Below the pieces are notes generated by a model that saw only the letters and a list, made by a program, of their open reading frames with translations, had not been told where the DNA came from and did not search any database. A DNA stretch of 64,000 nt from the NCBI GenBank assembly GCA_009192285.1, contig CM018603.1, positions 1,589,802-1,653,801 of the forward strand, written 5' to 3'. This DNA comes from Morchella semilibera. Lineage: Eukaryota; Ascomycota; Pezizomycetes; Pezizales; Morchellaceae. A program made the translations under genes and the position numbers. Of this stretch, positions 61,401-64,000 are shown in pieces (position 1 is the stretch's first letter; each line of letters opens with the position of its first letter).

Positions 61401-63392
61401 ATTGAGTTTGGGCGCTCACTCATAAATGAGCGCTTCAATTAATAAATCCGACATTATAGCTCCCCTTTCCCCTTCAACAATGGGCTCGGCGTAAGCCACA
61501 TTCCACTCTTCCTGACGTCTGTCTCTGCCGCATTAAGCTGCGGCTGTTGTTTCCAGGATGCCGTGAAAAGAATGATATTAGTTAGTTTTTAATACCCCTT
61601 CTTTCTTTTTTTATGATGTCATATACTGAATTCATATTCATACACGCATACGTATAGGCATTCTAATGGTTAGAAAACCTAGTGGTGAAGCTAGCAGATT
61701 GTATATATTTGAGATGACTTTGGCCAATCATTGACTAGGCATCTCGATTAGGTCCAACAGTTACCAGAAGATGTTTATGCGGCGCGGTGCGATGTGCGAT
61801 GTGTAGGGATTTGCCATACGCAGCTAGTAAGCAGGCCATAACCGTTTCGTACCAAATTGGAGACCTACAGGTAGAACCTATGGACACGACGAATTTGTGA
61901 AAGAATAAAAAAAAATCTAAACCTTGCACGGGCACGTTTACTGAGGATACGACAGAGGGCTCGTTATGGATCAGAGAGAGTTGGGATTGTGGAACCGGCC
62001 GGTGGTTGCAGTTGTGATTGTGGTGACACTGACCCGCCCCACTGCCCCTCTTCTGCCAGGCTACCGGTAGATTTAGAGATCACGTATCTCCAATGCTACT
62101 CAGGACCCTCGTATCTACCTTTGAGCCCAATGCATGAACCCTTGATTGAAATACCTTGAAACCCGGGAAGTGCACGCTCAAGACAACAACTGCATTCCGA
62201 CCGCCACACATGAGTCTGGGCGGGGCCATGTACTACATACATAAAGCAAGGGCTAAAGTGTTCCGGGTGCGCATACCAAGCTTCTTGATCTTACCGAAGA
62301 CTAACTGCAGGCGGGAGCTAGTGGTGCCCACCGAGTACTTCCTGTACGTTACCAATTAAGTACTTACTTGACCCGTTCAATAGTAGGGAGAATATTGGGC
62401 CAGCCAACGTCTTTCATATCATGCATAAACCAAGGATAACTGGGTTAAACACCTAGTACTAATCTGCTCACACTCTATTGCAATGGTGAAAAGGGTGTAT
62501 TATTTTCCGTAAGATCGGATATATGTCCAGGAGACAGACAATGATAATACGAGCACCACCACCACACAACCAACCTATCTCAGCCATAAACATACAACAG
62601 CGAGTACAAATTTTATTATCTTACATGCAAGCCTGAGAGGATGCGGGTCTCGTGCTCAATACCTACATATTTTCTGTCTAACTAACAGAATTGCGTTGAT
62701 GACGATGATCATAATGTTGTCCCATCAGGCTCACTCTATCCCTACCAAGTTAGGTATTCTATTATCAGCAAGGGTGGTTTAACACCATTGGCCCTTTTCA
62801 CATTATGGGGGTACGTAAGTACTCTCTACACCCCAGGTAGCTAGCGCTATAGCTATCGATTCATTGAACCTATAATTGTTTACTATTCCTCAGCCAGCCG
62901 CAGCAGCAACAGGTGAGACATACGGCGCCTCCACACAGAAGGGTCTCCCTCGATCTATGCTCTCAAGCTAAGCGAGTGCCATGATCGCGGACCAGATCTC
63001 TCAGTCTAAAACATCATGAGACACATTTATAGGTTCTAATGGGTCGAACTCGCATGAACGTTCTTTCCTACCCAGCATGGATGGATCCCCCGTGCTGTGT
63101 TGAGATACATCTACAGGCGCCACTTTATCTCTAGGAGGCTATGGGTGAGAGGGAATTGAGATGCTTTGAAGTCGATATCAAAATGTTGGTTTTTCAAGAG
63201 TGATATCTGGTGACTAAGCCCCGCCTAGTATGTAGTAGTATACTGGCGTTTCACGGAAATTAATTACTGGTGGCACATTAGCGAGGCAAATGTTGCGTAA
63301 CCTCAAACATATAAATTTTTGAGCTTGGGGCACATATTCACAGGGTACTTCGATCGATATAAGACATTACCTCCAACCTGCATCGTCTTTCA

Positions 63393-63430
63393 GGGAGGGA
63401 GGGAGGGAGGGGGGAGGGGAGGGAGGGGAG
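63393..63430 (+). repeat. G-quadruplex-type GGGA repeat
   Basis: About nine G-runs of three to six separated by single A residues. Confidence 0.85.
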
Positions 63431-63670
63431 CCAGGGTACACTTGCCTTACCCTAAACCATCAGACACGATCCACCAAGGGAAGATCGATCATGGAAATGC
63501 GCTCCCACTGTCTTTGTAGCGGTACATACACAGTTAAGTACAAACTACACTAGGGATGAGCCAACTCGCGACCGCGAGTTGTAAGTACATACATTGTACT
63601 CCTGACTCTTCCCCCCAGCTCACTTCAATCGAATGTTGAGCTCCCAGTCTTGGGGTCGGGGGACCTTCGT

Positions 63671-63698
63671 CCCCCCCCCCCTCCCTCCCCCCCCCCCA
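63671..63698 (+). repeat. C-rich tract, complement of the G-rich tract 240 bp away
   Basis: C12-TCCCT-C11 type sequence. The minus strand would be a quadruplex former. Confidence 0.8.
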
Positions 63699-64000
63699 GG
63701 TTCATCTCCCCCTACAATTCTTCAATATGAATATACCTGGGAGGTCAAGGACCCGATAGCCTTAATTACTTCTAGTTGAATTATTGAATTATTTCCAGAA
63801 TCTCAAGCTCGATCAGTGTTCTTTCTGGTGGGGTGGCCCTCTTGCTACCTAACTAGAGGCAGGGTAACCTGCCAAGCGCGCACGCAAATCGATGTAATCT
63901 ACATAGTACCTACATAGTAGAAGATGTACATCTAGCTGGATTACCAACTATTAAATCCCGGGACCTATCTACTTGAGTAACTTGTATCAGGGCACTGCAC

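Larger units (their letters stand above)
56388..64000. other. 7.6 kb gene-poor region with MITE-like elements and G-rich/C-rich tracts
   Basis: No exon with family character. It contains the elements at 57761-57935 and 58315-58421, telomere-like CCCTAACCCTAAC at about 57566, and the G-rich (63393-63430) and C-rich (63671-63698) tracts. A hairpin AACTCGCG-AC-CGCGAGTT lies near 63563. Open frames up to 125 codons look random. Confidence 0.5.

Overview
The window reads as nuclear DNA of a filamentous ascomycete (Pezizomycotina). The protein genes carry short introns (53-79 nt) with GT...AG ends and CTGAC/CTAAC-like branch points. tRNA-Asn and tRNA-Gly genes are interrupted after the anticodon loop purine. 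The recognisable families fit an ascomycete: a GH95 fucosidase, a DGAT2 acyltransferase, a DUF7025-type AAA ATPase, a CyanoVirin-N homology lectin, an IGR-motif mitoribosomal protein and an RRM+YTH reader. Gene density is low (nine protein-coding loci in 64 kb), and the palindrome TACATGTA recurs dozens of times in the spacers. A Pezizomycete with an expanded genome is my guess; the class is inferred, not shown.

Layout. 1-2314 (-): secreted GH95 alpha-L-fucosidase, 3' end cut by the window edge, with a one-base frameshift. 6439-8112 (-): DGAT2. 8113-14433: spacer rich in microsatellites. 14434-15440 (-): unrecognised two-exon protein with degenerate PPHV repeats and a basic coiled-coil tail. 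18171 and 18692: decayed tRNA-Asn and tRNA-Val copies. 19697-22120 (-): four-exon AAA ATPase. 23140 (+) tRNA-Val(AAC) and 23864 (-) tRNA-Gly(GCC). 24713-25092 (-): CVNH lectin. 26641 (+) tRNA-Asn(GTT). 28113-28574 (-): mS41. 30299-31008 (-): four-exon small secreted protein of unknown family. 35856 (-): second tRNA-Asn. 36-48 kb: gene-poor DNA with foldbacks, tandem repeats and long homopolymers. 48378-50737 (+): RRM+YTH protein with a probable intron in its 5' leader. 55258-56387 (-): four-helix membrane protein with a problematic in-frame stop. 56.4-64 kb: no recognisable gene, but two TA-flanked inverted-repeat elements, one of which has a relative at 19.2 kb.

The genes do not form a pathway or a biosynthetic cluster. 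They look like independent housekeeping and secretory loci separated by repeat-bearing spacers. I found no clear novel multi-gene system. The least explained items are the PPHV-repeat protein, the small secreted protein, the MITE-like families, the long 45.1 kb hairpin and the trailer sequence shared by three different tRNA genes. Exon borders were worked out by hand from reading frame and splice consensus, and no searches were run.
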